Shown: one piece after another, positions 31,201-39,855 of the stretch | How the letters are laid out: each line of letters starts with the position of its first letter | How positions within the stretch are numbered: the first letter of the stretch is position 1 | DNA from: Pseudoalteromonas rubra | GTDB lineage: Bacteria; Pseudomonadota; Gammaproteobacteria; Enterobacterales; Alteromonadaceae | Direction: 5' to 3' | Assembly (NCBI RefSeq): GCF_005886805.2 | Contig: NZ_CP045429.1 | Span: 3,318,501-3,382,500 of the forward strand | Length of the DNA stretch: 64,000 nucleotides | Translations under genes and position numbers: made by a program | Notes under the pieces: generated by a model | What the model was told of the DNA's origin: nothing | Seen by the model: only the letters and a program-made list of their open reading frames with translations | The model's database searches: none

Positions 31201-34200
31201 TCCGTTTCAGCTAACGCGGGTTCATCCGGTTCTGTAACTGAATCAGCGACCTCTAGATCTAATTCAACAGGGCCTTCGGCCTTATCGTGCAATGACTGAA
31301 GATCGGCTTCCTCTTCAAGCATACCATCCAGGTGACCCGCACCAGTCGACGAAATAGCCTCAGATTCGTCCTCTAGCAAGCTGTTCAGATCAACTGGCTC
31401 TTCTGTTAGCAGTTCATCTTCCAGCGCTGAGTCAGGTTCTTCTTCTAACAAACCATCGAGGTCATCCGGCTCTTCTGTTAGCAGCTCATCTTCCAGCGCT
31501 GCGTCAGGCTCTTCCTCTAACAAACCATTGAGGTCATCCGGTTCTTCCGTCAGCAATTCTTCTTCCGGCGCTGCGTCAGGCTCTTCTTCTAACAAACCAT
31601 CCAGATCATCCGGTTCTTCTGCTAGTAGCTCGTCTTCTGGGGCTGTGTCAGGCTCTTCTTCTAGCAAACCATCGAGGTCATCCGGCTCTTCCGTCAGCAA
31701 TGCTTCTTCCGGCGCTGCGTCAGGCTCTTCTTCTAGCAAACCATCGAGATCATCCGGCTCTTCCGTCAGCAATTCGTCTTCCGGCGCTGCGTCAGGCTCT
31801 TCTTCTAACAAACCATCGAGCTCATCCGGCTCTTCCGTCAGCAATCCTTCTTCCGACGCTGCGTCAGGCTCTTCTTCTAACAAACCATCGAGGTCATCCG
31901 GCTCTTCCGTCAGCAGCTCATCTTCCGGCGCTGCGTCAGGATCTTCTTCTAACAAACCATCGAGATCATCCGGCTCTTCTGCCAGCAATTCGTCTTCAGG
32001 CGCTGCGTCAGGCTCTTCTTCTAACAAACCATCGAGATCATCCGGCTCTTCCGTCAGCAATGCTTCTTCCGACGCAGCCTCAGGCTCTTCTTCTAACAAA
32101 CCATCCAGGTCATCCGGCTCTTCTGCCAGCACTTCTTCTTCGAGAACCGGCTCAGCAACCTCTTCTAACAAGCTATCTATGTCATCAGGCTCTTCTGCCA
32201 GCATTTCTTCTTCAAGAACCGGCTCAGCAGCTTCTTCTAACAAGCTATCTATGTCATCCGGCTCTTCTGCCAGCATTTCTTCTTCGAGAACTGGCTCAGC
32301 AGCTTCTTCTAACAAGCTATCTATGTCATCCGGCTCTTCTGCCAGCACTTCTTCTTCGAGAACCGGCTCAGCAGCTTCTTCTAACAAGCTATCTATGTCA
32401 TCCGGCTCTTCTGCCAGCACTTCTTCTTCGAGAACCGGTTCAGCAGCTTCTTCTAACAAGCTATCTATGTCATCCGGCTCTTCTGCCAGCACTTCTTCTT
32501 CGAGAACCGGCTCGGCAGCTTCTTCTAACAAGCTATCTATGTCATCCGGCACCTCAGCCTGCAAATCGTCTTGCGCAGCTGAATCAGAGACTTCCTCCAA
32601 CAAGCTATCTATGTCATCCGGGACTTCCGCCTGCAAGTCGTCTTCTATATCAGTAACAGCGGCTTCGTCTATGAGACTATCTATATCATCAACATCGAAG
32701 TCGTCCTCTGCAATATCCGGTTCATCATCCAGCGCACCATCGAGCAAGTCATCGATGTCGTCCGCACTCAGAATACCGTCATCGGTTGCTGCTCCCTCAG
32801 CCGCTGGGGACTTTGGGGGCGACTCCCCGACTTCATCGATCAGACTGTCTATGTCATCAAGATCAAAGTCTTCATCAGCCGCTGTATCCGAATTATCACC
32901 CTCTTCAAGGCTTTCTTCGGCTAACTCCTCACTTAATGCCGCAAGCGCATCATCGCTGACATCCAGCGTATCGTCATCGGCCTCATCACCGACTTCATTA
33001 AACAAGTCGTCAATATCATCAGCACTGAGTATGTCGTTGTCGCCCTGCGTGACTTCTGCGTCAACATCCAGCGTAATTTCATCACCCAGGCTATCATCAG
33101 CTTCATCAAAATTCTGTTGCAAGAAGTCATCGAGGTCATCGGTACTGGCTTCTTCATTATTAACATCAGACTCATCGTCAAACACAATGTCGTCATTGAG
33201 TAAACTGTCCAGCTCGTCCTGTTCGAGCGTGTCGTTACCCTCTTCAAACCCATCGTCTTCGAGACTGTCAAAAACAATCTCGTCATCAGGCAGAATATCG
33301 TCATCCAGCTGCACACCTTCGTTTAAGGCATCTTCAGCACTGTCTTGCGGCATATCCAAATCGAGCGGGTCAACCGCTGCTGTTGCTGCGGCAGCAGCTG
33401 CCGCTGGTGCAGGTGATTGTGGTAAGAACTCATCGTCTTCCTCAACTTGCTTGGCCTTGCCTTTGCGCAAACGCATGACAACCGCACCGATGATCAGTAA
33501 AGCAGGAATAGTCGCGAGTAAAGCAACAACCAACGGGTTGGCGAATAACTTAGCAATGCTGAATTCAGCTTCTGCCTGTGCCTGCATTTGCTGCTGAGCA
33601 ATTATCTCATTTTGCATGTCAATCACAGCTTTCAGCTGCTGTTGAATTTCGCTGTCTCTGCCGAGCTGGTCCTGTACATTTTTAAGCTCTTCAGAAATGT
33701 TATTCAGCTTTCTCTCAAGCTCGTTATTTTCTTCAAGGATTTCCTCAACGCTACGCACAGAGGTTTTAAACTGAGTTTGCAGTTCATGGAGCCGAGAATC
33801 TTGCTCCATCTTGAGCGATTTGAGCTCATTGGTTAACGCCTCTCGCGCCTCCTCTACATCAACCTTGCGCGCCTGAGTAACACGTTTGTCAGCAGCATCT
33901 ATGGTGGCCTGATCAAGCTTACCGCTTTTTTTCAGCTCCCATAGTTCATCATCCTGATCCGATTTTTGTCTTGCCAGTTGCGGATTAACACGGCGGATCT
34001 CAGCCAGTGTAGGAATTTTAAGGTAAGCACCGTCACGCATGTGGTTAAGGTTATTGTCGAGAAAAGCCTGAGGGTTTTTCTCATACAAAGCTTGCATGAC
34101 CTGATAGATTGAAACCGAGTCGCTCGGGCGAATTTTATGCGCGATACGCCATAAGGTATCTGTTGACTTGATTGGGCCAACTGATCGCCCCTGAAGACCG

Positions 34201-34304
34201 AGATCCACTCCCTTTGGACCTTTAAGAACGGTCCCATCTTGAGTGTGAACGGGCGCTGCAATAAGGGCCATTGCTAAGATACAAATAAAGGCTAAACCGC
34301 GCAT
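28251..34304 (-). CDS. fimV: FimV/TspA-like cell pole scaffold protein, greatly enlarged
   Basis: A 2017-residue inner-membrane protein, about twice the size of Pseudomonas FimV. Order: signal peptide (1-21); periplasmic LysM-like region (about 45-100, KSTDTLWRIAHKIRPSDSVS); coiled coil (about 165-225); one membrane span (about 253-275, LVVALLATIPALLIIGAVVM); a huge acidic cytoplasmic region; and the short C-terminal FimV domain (LDLVRAYIEIGDFDSAQNAV). FimV organises the pole, type IV pili and cAMP-linked motility. Two repeat blocks make up much of the acidic region, and tail length is likely to vary by slippage. It sits between asd and truA, as usual. Confidence 0.93.
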   Translation of the reverse strand: MRGLAFICILAMALIAAPVHTQDGTVLKGPKGVDLGLQGRSVGPIKSTDTLWRIAHKIRPSDSVSIYQVMQALYEKNPQAFLDNNLNHMRDGAYLKIPTLAEIRRVNPQLARQKSDQDDELWELKKSGKLDQATIDAADKRVTQARKVDVEEAREALTNELKSLKMEQDSRLHELQTQFKTSVRSVEEILEENNELERKLNNISEELKNVQDQLGRDSEIQQQLKAVIDMQNEIIAQQQMQAQAEAEFSIAKLFANPLVVALLATIPALLIIGAVVMRLRKGKAKQVEEDDEFLPQSPAPAAAAAAATAAVDPLDLDMPQDSAEDALNEGVQLDDDILPDDEIVFDSLEDDGFEEGNDTLEQDELDSLLNDDIVFDDESDVNNEEASTDDLDDFLQQNFDEADDSLGDEITLDVDAEVTQGDNDILSADDIDDLFNEVGDEADDDTLDVSDDALAALSEELAEESLEEGDNSDTAADEDFDLDDIDSLIDEVGESPPKSPAAEGAATDDGILSADDIDDLLDGALDDEPDIAEDDFDVDDIDSLIDEAAVTDIEDDLQAEVPDDIDSLLEEVSDSAAQDDLQAEVPDDIDSLLEEAAEPVLEEEVLAEEPDDIDSLLEEAAEPVLEEEVLAEEPDDIDSLLEEAAEPVLEEEVLAEEPDDIDSLLEEAAEPVLEEEMLAEEPDDIDSLLEEAAEPVLEEEMLAEEPDDIDSLLEEVAEPVLEEEVLAEEPDDLDGLLEEEPEAASEEALLTEEPDDLDGLLEEEPDAAPEDELLAEEPDDLDGLLEEDPDAAPEDELLTEEPDDLDGLLEEEPDAASEEGLLTEEPDELDGLLEEEPDAAPEDELLTEEPDDLDGLLEEEPDAAPEEALLTEEPDDLDGLLEEEPDTAPEDELLAEEPDDLDGLLEEEPDAAPEEELLTEEPDDLNGLLEEEPDAALEDELLTEEPDDLDGLLEEEPDSALEDELLTEEPVDLNSLLEDESEAISSTGAGHLDGMLEEEADLQSLHDKAEGPVELDLEVADSVTEPDEPALAETEDELLDEFAEELVHPSEEAETQAPPQLQNVDDLLEALEAETDDFDTALDNDVEIDLGDDPLADEDIDLSEDEELTELDPVTPSEELSSYPELQMDESEEEVISLDDDLESAVSETERALAQSLEQDETAGLLDDELDEDGDDLLDFGGDFDDLDGPDFEIELEGDNEQSVDPAAESVGEDTSLADDLMDEALADEDFPAFDEGEALEAMEAEPAAAEPEAEEAPSEAVEAEQAELADDVLADEDLPAFEESDALEAMEAEPSAAEDTLAEEIEAQEELLADEALADEEFPAFEEDDALEAMEAEPAAAEPEAEAVPLEKVEAEEAELADDALADGDFPSFEEGDALEAMEAEPATAEEAPSEEVETSEELLADDTLADEDFPALEEDDALEAMEAEPATAEEALSEAAETPEELLADDALEEEDFPALEEDDALEAMEAEPAAAEPEAEEVSSEEAETPEELLADDTLADEDFPAFEEDDALEAVEAEPAAAEETLSEEVEAEEAELADDALADGDFPSFEEGDALEAMEAEPATAGEALSEEVEAEEELLAEDTLADEDFPAFEEDDALEAIEAEPAAEELADDTLADEDFPAFEEDDALEATEAEPAAAEEAPSEEVETPEELLADDTLADEDLPAFEEDDALEAMEAEPAAAEEALSEEVEAEELLADDMLADEDFPAFEEDDALEAMEAEPAAAEETLSEEAELANDVLAEEDFPEFNEEDALSAMASEPEGELELEDLEDNLSDLMLTDDDLAELAQSNPEEAEASEEPALAQEPEAFLDELGELADEDDTEETPEPEINIDEAAIEDEFLAELNDTDFSALLDESAEPDTSEVALSEEPELDFDALLSEELAQDLEIENIDEPADSDFVDTETAAAEGDFLEIDDLLSQSEDEPAQEEPYQSPDMDVGLGDFEELLAGENATDVDLEEDGYAAKLDLVRAYIEIGDFDSAQNAVEEILSDGPESVQAEALALQQQIK
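29005..30650. repeat. Coding repeat block B in fimV
   Basis: About 13 imperfect repeats, mostly 40-46 codons each. The core of a repeat reads ADEDFPAFEEDDALEAMEAE, joined by variable Glu/Ala-rich linkers. The DNA repeats are close enough to invite recombination, and copy length differs through linker loss (one copy is much shorter, around 29400-29520). Confidence 0.85.
31355..32643. repeat. Coding repeat block A in fimV
   Basis: Tandem 72-bp (24-codon) repeats in two subfamilies: six near-identical copies containing DDIDSLLEEAAEPVLEEE, then about ten containing DDLDGLLEEEPDAAPEDE, with degenerate copies at both ends. The regular 72-bp spacing shows growth by unequal exchange or slippage. Confidence 0.88.
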
Positions 34305-34596
34305 GCTGTTCCTTTGTATACTCTTCTTGCGCTACCATGACGGCAACGCGACTACTGAATTGTGCTTAATAGGGCTTGTGCAAGCTCTGTTCCAATTGCC
34401 AACTATAAACCAGATAACAGCGAATATCCATCGCCAAAGTATTGAAAATTAACATTCTTATCATGCTTTTTGATGAGTTAGCTATGCATTATTTAAGCCG
34501 CTGAATACCCTCAAGGATAGTCGAAATACGTCAACTTGGCGGGACAGAAATCAAAAGAGGCAAATTGCTGCCGTTCAGGGACAGCCGAGGCGAAAT

Positions 34597-34620
34597 GGGT
34601 CTGTCAGAATAAACAGACCC
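34597..34620 (-). terminator. Hairpin downstream of asd
   Basis: GGGTCTGT and ACAGACCC form a perfect 8-bp stem with an 8-base loop, about 10 bases past the asd stop codon. The T-run on the minus strand is poor (ATTTCG), so it may be a weak terminator before the fimV promoter region. The rest of the 34305-34629 gap shows nothing I can name. Confidence 0.4.
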
Positions 34621-34629
34621 TGACAAAGA

Positions 34630-35646
34630 TTATAAGTAGTGCGCAATCAACTCTTCAGCAATTTGTACGCTGTTCGTTGCGGCACCTTTGCGCGTATTAT
34701 CAGATACAACCCATAGATTCAAACCATGCGGGTGAGAAATATCTGCTCTCAGACGGCCCACATAAACAGTGTCATTACCACTGGCATCACTGACCGGCGT
34801 AGGATAATCCTGTTCATCCTCAATCAGTTCAATACCCGGTGCATCATTTAATAGTTGCTTAATATGCTCCAGGTCGTAAGGCATGCGAGTTTCCAGATGA
34901 ATGGCTTCGGCATGACCATAAAATACGGGCACACGAACTGCCGTAGGATTGACCATGACACTGCTGTCGCCCAGGATCTTTTGAGTTTCCCACACCATTT
35001 TCATTTCTTCTTTGGTGTAACCATTATCCTGAAACGCATCAATTTGCGGGATCACATTAAACGCGATCTGCTTGGTAAACACCTCGTTTTCTACTGGTCT
35101 GGCGTTCATCAGATTAGCCGTTTGCTTTGCCAGCTCTTCAACCGCTTCTTTACCTGCACCCGATACGGCCTGATAAGTAGACACATTGATACGGTCTATA
35201 CCATAAGCATCGTAAATCGGTTTTAATGCCACCATCATTTGAATCGTCGAGCAGTTTGGGTTGGCGATGATGTTGCGATTGCGAAAATCTGCCAGACTGG
35301 CACTGTTTACTTCAGGCACCACCAGCGGCACGTCATAGTCATATCTAAAATGTGAGGTGTTATCAATCACAACACAGCCCGCTTCCGCTGCTATCGGAGC
35401 ATATTGCTCAGACACGCTGCCACCGGCAGAAAATAAACCAATATGGGCCTGGCTAAAATCAAACTCAGCCACATCCAACACTGTGAGTGTTTCGCCGTTA
35501 AACTCTATTTCCTCACCCGCACTACGGCTACTCGCCAAAGGATACAGGTTGCCAACCGGGAACTTTCGCTCTGCCAGTGTTTCAATAATTTGCTTACCGA
35601 CCAACCCGGTTGCACCGAGCACCGCCACATCGTATTTCTGCGACAT
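34630..35646 (-). CDS. asd: Aspartate-semialdehyde dehydrogenase
   Basis: About 338 residues, starting MSQKYDVAVLGATGLVGKQI behind GAGGAA; an upstream ATG overlaps that site. It reduces aspartyl phosphate to the semialdehyde with NADPH, feeding lysine, threonine, methionine and diaminopimelate synthesis. NPNCST carries the catalytic Cys132. E. coli has at this locus the paralogue usg, which lacks activity; here the active-site Cys is retained, so I call an active enzyme. The start lies one base after the pdxB stop codon, so the two genes are coupled. Confidence 0.9.
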   Translation of the reverse strand: MSQKYDVAVLGATGLVGKQIIETLAERKFPVGNLYPLASSRSAGEEIEFNGETLTVLDVAEFDFSQAHIGLFSAGGSVSEQYAPIAAEAGCVVIDNTSHFRYDYDVPLVVPEVNSASLADFRNRNIIANPNCSTIQMMVALKPIYDAYGIDRINVSTYQAVSGAGKEAVEELAKQTANLMNARPVENEVFTKQIAFNVIPQIDAFQDNGYTKEEMKMVWETQKILGDSSVMVNPTAVRVPVFYGHAEAIHLETRMPYDLEHIKQLLNDAPGIELIEDEQDYPTPVSDASGNDTVYVGRLRADISHPHGLNLWVVSDNTRKGAATNSVQIAEELIAHYL

Positions 35647-35647
35647 A

Positions 35648-36781
35648 TTATTCCTCATTCGAATTAACTACTTTAAAACCAAGCTGCTGTAACTGCTGCC
35701 CACATTGGGGGGCATTTTGTACCGTAAGGGTATTGAACTCGCGGCGAGGCGGATAGTTTTTGCGCAACATATCAAACCCCTGACTGGCGATATTACTGCG
35801 TATCAGACCATCGTCTCGACGAATATCATAGACCAGATGCACCAGTCTGCCGAGCTCCTGTTCACTCAGCGTATGCTCTGCATAGCAAGAAGTCAGTGCC
35901 GGAATAGGTAAAAATGACTCAAGTGATTTACTCGCCTCTACCCCCAACTGATTACACAGCGCCTGATATAACATTTGTGTACCGCGTGCCTTTCCTTCTA
36001 AGGTATGGCCGGCAATATGGACCGAGGCAAACAAGGTATGTTCTAACAGCGGCATCAGAATGTCTGGCTCGTTTTCCCAGACATCCAATACCAGATCAAC
36101 TGCTTGCCCCGCTTCAAGCGCATTTAACAACGCCTGATTATCAATCACATCGCCACGACTTGCATTAATGACTAACATGCCTGGTTTCAGGTCTGTAATA
36201 CGCTGCGCATTGAGCAGATGACGGGTCTGATGTGTACCAGTTCTAACCAAAGGCACATGGAAAGTAACTATGTCAGCCTGTGCCAACAAGTCATCTAGTG
36301 GCATATGCTGGTCTAAGCTACCGGCCTCATGACGAAGCGGGTCACACAGCAACAACTCAATGCCGCTAACAGCCAGTTTCTCACGTAAACACTGACCAAT
36401 ATTACCCACCCCAACTATGCCCAGCTTTTTGCCTTGCAGATTAATCGCTTTGTGTTGTGCGTAGGCATACAATGCACTGATCACATACTCGGCAACGGCA
36501 ACCGCATTGCATCCAGGGGCACTGGCGAAACCAATATTACGCTCAGCCAACAAAGGTCTGTCGATATGATCAACACCTATAGTCGCAGTGCCAACAAACT
36601 TGAGCTGTGCTGCCTCAGCCAACAGTGTGCTGTTCACCTGAGTCACTGAGCGTGTCAGCAGCACATCTGCATCTGCCAGCTGGTGTGGAGTCAGACTGCG
36701 GCCATCAAAACGTTTTACTACCCCTAGCTCTGAGAAAAACTCTTCAACCAGGGGCATATTCTGATCTGCGAGGATCTTCAT
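35648..36781 (-). CDS. pdxB: Erythronate-4-phosphate dehydrogenase
   Basis: A 377-residue D-2-hydroxyacid dehydrogenase of pyridoxal 5'-phosphate synthesis, oxidising 4-phosphoerythronate. It shows the nucleotide-binding GIVGVGNIGQCLREKL, VINASRGDVIDNQALL with the catalytic Arg nearby, and VHIAGHTLEGKARGTQ with the catalytic His, plus the PdxB-specific C-terminal dimerisation domain. The start ATG follows GGGAAG. Position immediately upstream of asd matches pdxB-usg in E. coli. Confidence 0.95.
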   Translation of the reverse strand: MKILADQNMPLVEEFFSELGVVKRFDGRSLTPHQLADADVLLTRSVTQVNSTLLAEAAQLKFVGTATIGVDHIDRPLLAERNIGFASAPGCNAVAVAEYVISALYAYAQHKAINLQGKKLGIVGVGNIGQCLREKLAVSGIELLLCDPLRHEAGSLDQHMPLDDLLAQADIVTFHVPLVRTGTHQTRHLLNAQRITDLKPGMLVINASRGDVIDNQALLNALEAGQAVDLVLDVWENEPDILMPLLEHTLFASVHIAGHTLEGKARGTQMLYQALCNQLGVEASKSLESFLPIPALTSCYAEHTLSEQELGRLVHLVYDIRRDDGLIRSNIASQGFDMLRKNYPPRREFNTLTVQNAPQCGQQLQQLGFKVVNSNEE

Positions 36782-36843
36782 TTATACTTCCCAAACGATA
36801 CACGGACCCCGTATTGTAACGCAGCCATCGTCCAGACAACAGG

Positions 36844-37134
36844 CTAACGTTTGCTGACACCAATACTGATAGCCGCAAACATCACGCAAAGTAAAAATAT
36901 CACCAACACTTTAATACTGGGTTGCTCGGTCAGGTTAATCCATGGACTAACTAAAAATGCCTGCACATTGCACCAGGCTAAAAACATGGCAATGATACTG
37001 GCCCCCTGGTAACCATACATGGCGCACAGAACGCAGCTGGCAAGATTAAGAAATACAGCAGGTTGATAAAGATGTGCTGAAAGCAGCATCGAAAAAAAGG
37101 TCGCTGACGCGACACACAATGTTCCATATTGCAT
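36844..37134 (-). CDS. Small hypothetical membrane protein
   Basis: A 96-residue protein with three to four hydrophobic spans (LCVASATFFSMLLSA, AVFLNLASCVLCAMYG, ASIIAMFLAWCNVQAFLV, VLVIFLLCVMFAAISIGV). GGAGGG precedes its ATG at a good distance, which supports a real gene. I do not recognise the family. It is divergent from fadE and lies just upstream of pdxB on the same strand. Confidence 0.6.
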   Translation of the reverse strand: MQYGTLCVASATFFSMLLSAHLYQPAVFLNLASCVLCAMYGYQGASIIAMFLAWCNVQAFLVSPWINLTEQPSIKVLVIFLLCVMFAAISIGVSKR

Positions 37135-37311
37135 GACTATTCCCTCCTAGAATCATCTCTTCAACTATAGAAGAAAACGTTAAAATTACAAACTCATTAC
37201 ATAAAAACAACACCAAGGTGGCTAACTCGCGTGGCAAATAAATAGCAACTAAAATAAAGATAAGATGCTATTTAGGCTTGAAATCACTGGTCCAACAAGC
37301 TAGCCTAGCCA

Positions 37312-37328
37312 ATGTGGTCAGACCTCTT
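37312..37328 (+). promoter_or_regulatory. FadR-like operator upstream of fadE
   Basis: TGGTCAGACCT contains the perfect TGGTCNGACC core of the FadR operator, and the 17-base site matches the E. coli FadR consensus at 12 of 15 specified positions by eye. It lies just before the fadE ribosome binding site. A second weaker match, CACTGGTCCAAC, is at 37285-37296. FadR represses beta-oxidation genes until long-chain acyl-CoA is present. Confidence 0.45.
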
Positions 37329-37343
37329 ACAAGGAATAACAAC

Positions 37344-39794
37344 ATGACACTATTATTTACACTCGCTTTAATCGCACTGGTGAGCGCTGCCTGCTACCAC
37401 CGTGCGAGCTGGAACACCTGTCTGGGTGTTGCTGCGGCGACGTTGCTGATCGGCACCTTTGCCGGGGCCTTTGGCGCGTTTGCCTGGTTAATATTCTTAG
37501 CCATTGCAGTTCCTCTTTCGATGACCAACGTGCGTCAACAGTACATTGTTGCGCCTTTGTTCAAGGCGTTCAAAAAAGTGACGCCAAGCATGTCAGAAAC
37601 AGAAAAATCGGCGATTGATGCCGGTACAACCTGGTGGGAAGCGGATCTATTCTGTGGTAATCCTAACTGGAATAAGTTGCACCAATATCAGGCTCCACGT
37701 CTTACTGCGGAAGAACAGGCCTTTATGGATGGCCCGGTTGAAGAAGTCTGTGCAATGCTGAATGACTGGGAAGCAACACACGAGCTAACCGACTTACCGC
37801 AAGAAGTATGGCAATATCTGAAAGACAACAAGTTCTTTGCCATGATCATCAAAAAGCAATACGGTGGTCTGGAATTTTCAGCGTACGCACAGTCTTGCGT
37901 ATTACAAAAGCTGACCAGTAAGTCAACTTTGCTGTCTTCTATCGTTGGCGTACCTAATTCATTAGGTCCGGGCGAATTACTACAACACTATGGTACACAA
38001 GAACAGAAAGAACATTACCTGCCTCGTCTGGCAAAAGGTGATGAGATCCCTTGTTTTGCACTGACCTCTCCGGAAGCAGGCTCTGATGCGTCATCAATCC
38101 CGGATTTTGGTATCGTATGTAAAGGCGAATGGGAAGGTAAAGAAACCTTAGGTATCCGTCTGACCTGGAACAAGCGCTACATCACACTTGCACCAGTCGC
38201 CACCGTATTGGGTTTGGCGTTCAAAATGCGCGACCCGGATGGCCTGCTTGGCGACAAGAAAGAAATTGGTATTACCTGTGCGTTGATCCCAACTAACACA
38301 CCGGGTGTTGAAATTGGCCGCCGTCACTTCCCGTTGAACGTGCCATTCCAAAATGGTCCAACGCAAGGCGAAGGCGTCTTTGTCCCTCTTGATTTTATCA
38401 TTGGTGGCCCGAAAATGGCCGGCCAGGGCTGGCGTATGCTGGTTGAGTGTTTGTCAGTGGGTCGCGTGATCACCCTGCCATCTAATTCAACAGGCGGCAT
38501 TAAGTCTCTGGCACTGGCCAGTGGTGCGTACAGCCGTATTCGCCGTCAGTTCAAACTGCCGATTGGTAAAATGGAAGGGGTTGAGGAAGCATTGGCTAAG
38601 CTTGGTGGCTATGCCTATAGCAGCGATGCGGCCGTGAGCATGTCAACCGGCGCTGTCGATTTAGGTGAAAAGCCGTCTGTTATTTCTGCCATTTTGAAAT
38701 ATCACCTGACTGAACAAATGCGTACCTCGACCATGCATGCAATGGATGTCCACGGTGGTAAAGGGATTTGCCTGGGTCCAAACAACTACCTGGGCCGTGG
38801 TTATCAGGGTGCCCCCATTGCTATCACAGTAGAAGGTGCAAACATTCTGACCCGTAACATGATCATCTACGGTCAGGGTGCTATCCGCTGCCATCCTTTT
38901 GTTTTGGCTGAGCTTAATGCCTGTACCATCAAAGATAAAGAAGAAGCCTTAAACAGCTTTGATAAAGCCTTGATGGGCCATGTAGGCTTCACCATTTCTA
39001 ATCTGGTGCGCACTAAATGGCTGGCACTGACTGGAGGTCGCTTCAGCAAAGTACCATTTAACGATGAAACAGCAGATTACTACCGTGCTGCTGCCCGCTT
39101 CAGTGCGTCACTGGCACTCATGTCCGACATCTGCATGGCAGTGTTTGGTGGGTCTTTAAAACGTAAAGAACGCATTTCTGCGCGCCTTGGCGACTTACTG
39201 AGTTACCTGTACCTGGTTTCTGCGACGCTGAAACGTTATAACGACGAAGGTCGTCGCAAAGAAGATTTACCGTATGTTCAGTGGGCCTGTCAGGAACATT
39301 TGTACCTGTGTCAGCGTGCACTGGCAGATCTGATCAACAACATGCCGTCAATGGCATTGCGTGGTCTGCTTAAGCTCATCTTATTCCCATTCGGTCGCCC
39401 GGTTCGCAAACCAACAGATCAGATGGAGCATAAACTGGCGCAGCTACTGCAAACACCAAGTGCGGCCCGTGACCGTCTTGCCTCGCATATCTATCTGCGT
39501 GATGAGCCGCTTAACCTGATTGGTAAACAAGAGCAAACACTGAAAGACATTCTGGAAGTGGAACCGCTATTCGACAAAGTATGTCGTGCCAAAGGCGAAA
39601 AGCTGCCATTTATGCGCCTGGATAAAGTGGCTGAAATGGGTCGTGAATGTGGTGCGCTTAACAACGACGAAGCCGATAAACTGGCCGCCGTTGAAGCGAA
39701 GCGACTCGAGGTTATCAATGTGGATGACTTTGACCCCGCTGACCTGCTGGCTGGCAAAGCCAGAGTGGTTGCAAAAGATGCGGACGCCGCATAA
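37344..39794 (+). CDS. fadE: Acyl-CoA dehydrogenase, FadE type
   Basis: An 816-residue enzyme (E. coli FadE is 814) that makes the first oxidation of beta-oxidation, introducing the trans-2 double bond with FAD. An N-terminal hydrophobic segment (about residues 1-50) probably ties it to the inner membrane. The acyl-CoA dehydrogenase core includes [36 protein letters not shown] and the FadE-specific C-terminal extension. The start follows AAGGA; upstream in-frame codons at 37278 would overlap the putative operator. It is monocistronic, ending at a strong terminator. Confidence 0.95.
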   Translation: MTLLFTLALIALVSAACYHRASWNTCLGVAAATLLIGTFAGAFGAFAWLIFLAIAVPLSMTNVRQQYIVAPLFKAFKKVTPSMSETEKSAIDAGTTWWEADLFCGNPNWNKLHQYQAPRLTAEEQAFMDGPVEEVCAMLNDWEATHELTDLPQEVWQYLKDNKFFAMIIKKQYGGLEFSAYAQSCVLQKLTSKSTLLSSIVGVPNSLGPGELLQHYGTQEQKEHYLPRLAKGDEIPCFALTSPEAGSDASSIPDFGIVCKGEWEGKETLGIRLTWNKRYITLAPVATVLGLAFKMRDPDGLLGDKKEIGITCALIPTNTPGVEIGRRHFPLNVPFQNGPTQGEGVFVPLDFIIGGPKMAGQGWRMLVECLSVGRVITLPSNSTGGIKSLALASGAYSRIRRQFKLPIGKMEGVEEALAKLGGYAYSSDAAVSMSTGAVDLGEKPSVISAILKYHLTEQMRTSTMHAMDVHGGKGICLGPNNYLGRGYQGAPIAITVEGANILTRNMIIYGQGAIRCHPFVLAELNACTIKDKEEALNSFDKALMGHVGFTISNLVRTKWLALTGGRFSKVPFNDETADYYRAAARFSASLALMSDICMAVFGGSLKRKERISARLGDLLSYLYLVSATLKRYNDEGRRKEDLPYVQWACQEHLYLCQRALADLINNMPSMALRGLLKLILFPFGRPVRKPTDQMEHKLAQLLQTPSAARDRLASHIYLRDEPLNLIGKQEQTLKDILEVEPLFDKVCRAKGEKLPFMRLDKVAEMGRECGALNNDEADKLAAVEAKRLEVINVDDFDPADLLAGKARVVAKDADAA

Positions 39795-39809
39795 CTTGTC
39801 TCTAACCTA

Positions 39810-39835
39810 AAGGCCAGCCATGCTGGCCTTTTTTG
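39810..39835 (+). terminator. Terminator after fadE
   Basis: AAGGCCAGC and GCTGGCCTT form a perfect 9-bp stem with a CAT loop followed by Ts. The opposing transporter gene ends about 20 bases on. Confidence 0.85.
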
Positions 39836-39855
39836 TACCTGGTATTTTATCTGCA

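Noticed and set aside
31528..33597. A 689-codon Ser-rich open frame antisense to fimV
   Set aside because: Same cause: complement of the Asp/Glu/Leu repeat block A. No start signal or recognisable fold.
34630..35646. usg, the inactive paralogue of asd found at this place in E. coli
   Set aside because: The catalytic Cys in NPNCST and surrounding residues are intact, so a working aspartate-semialdehyde dehydrogenase is the better call.
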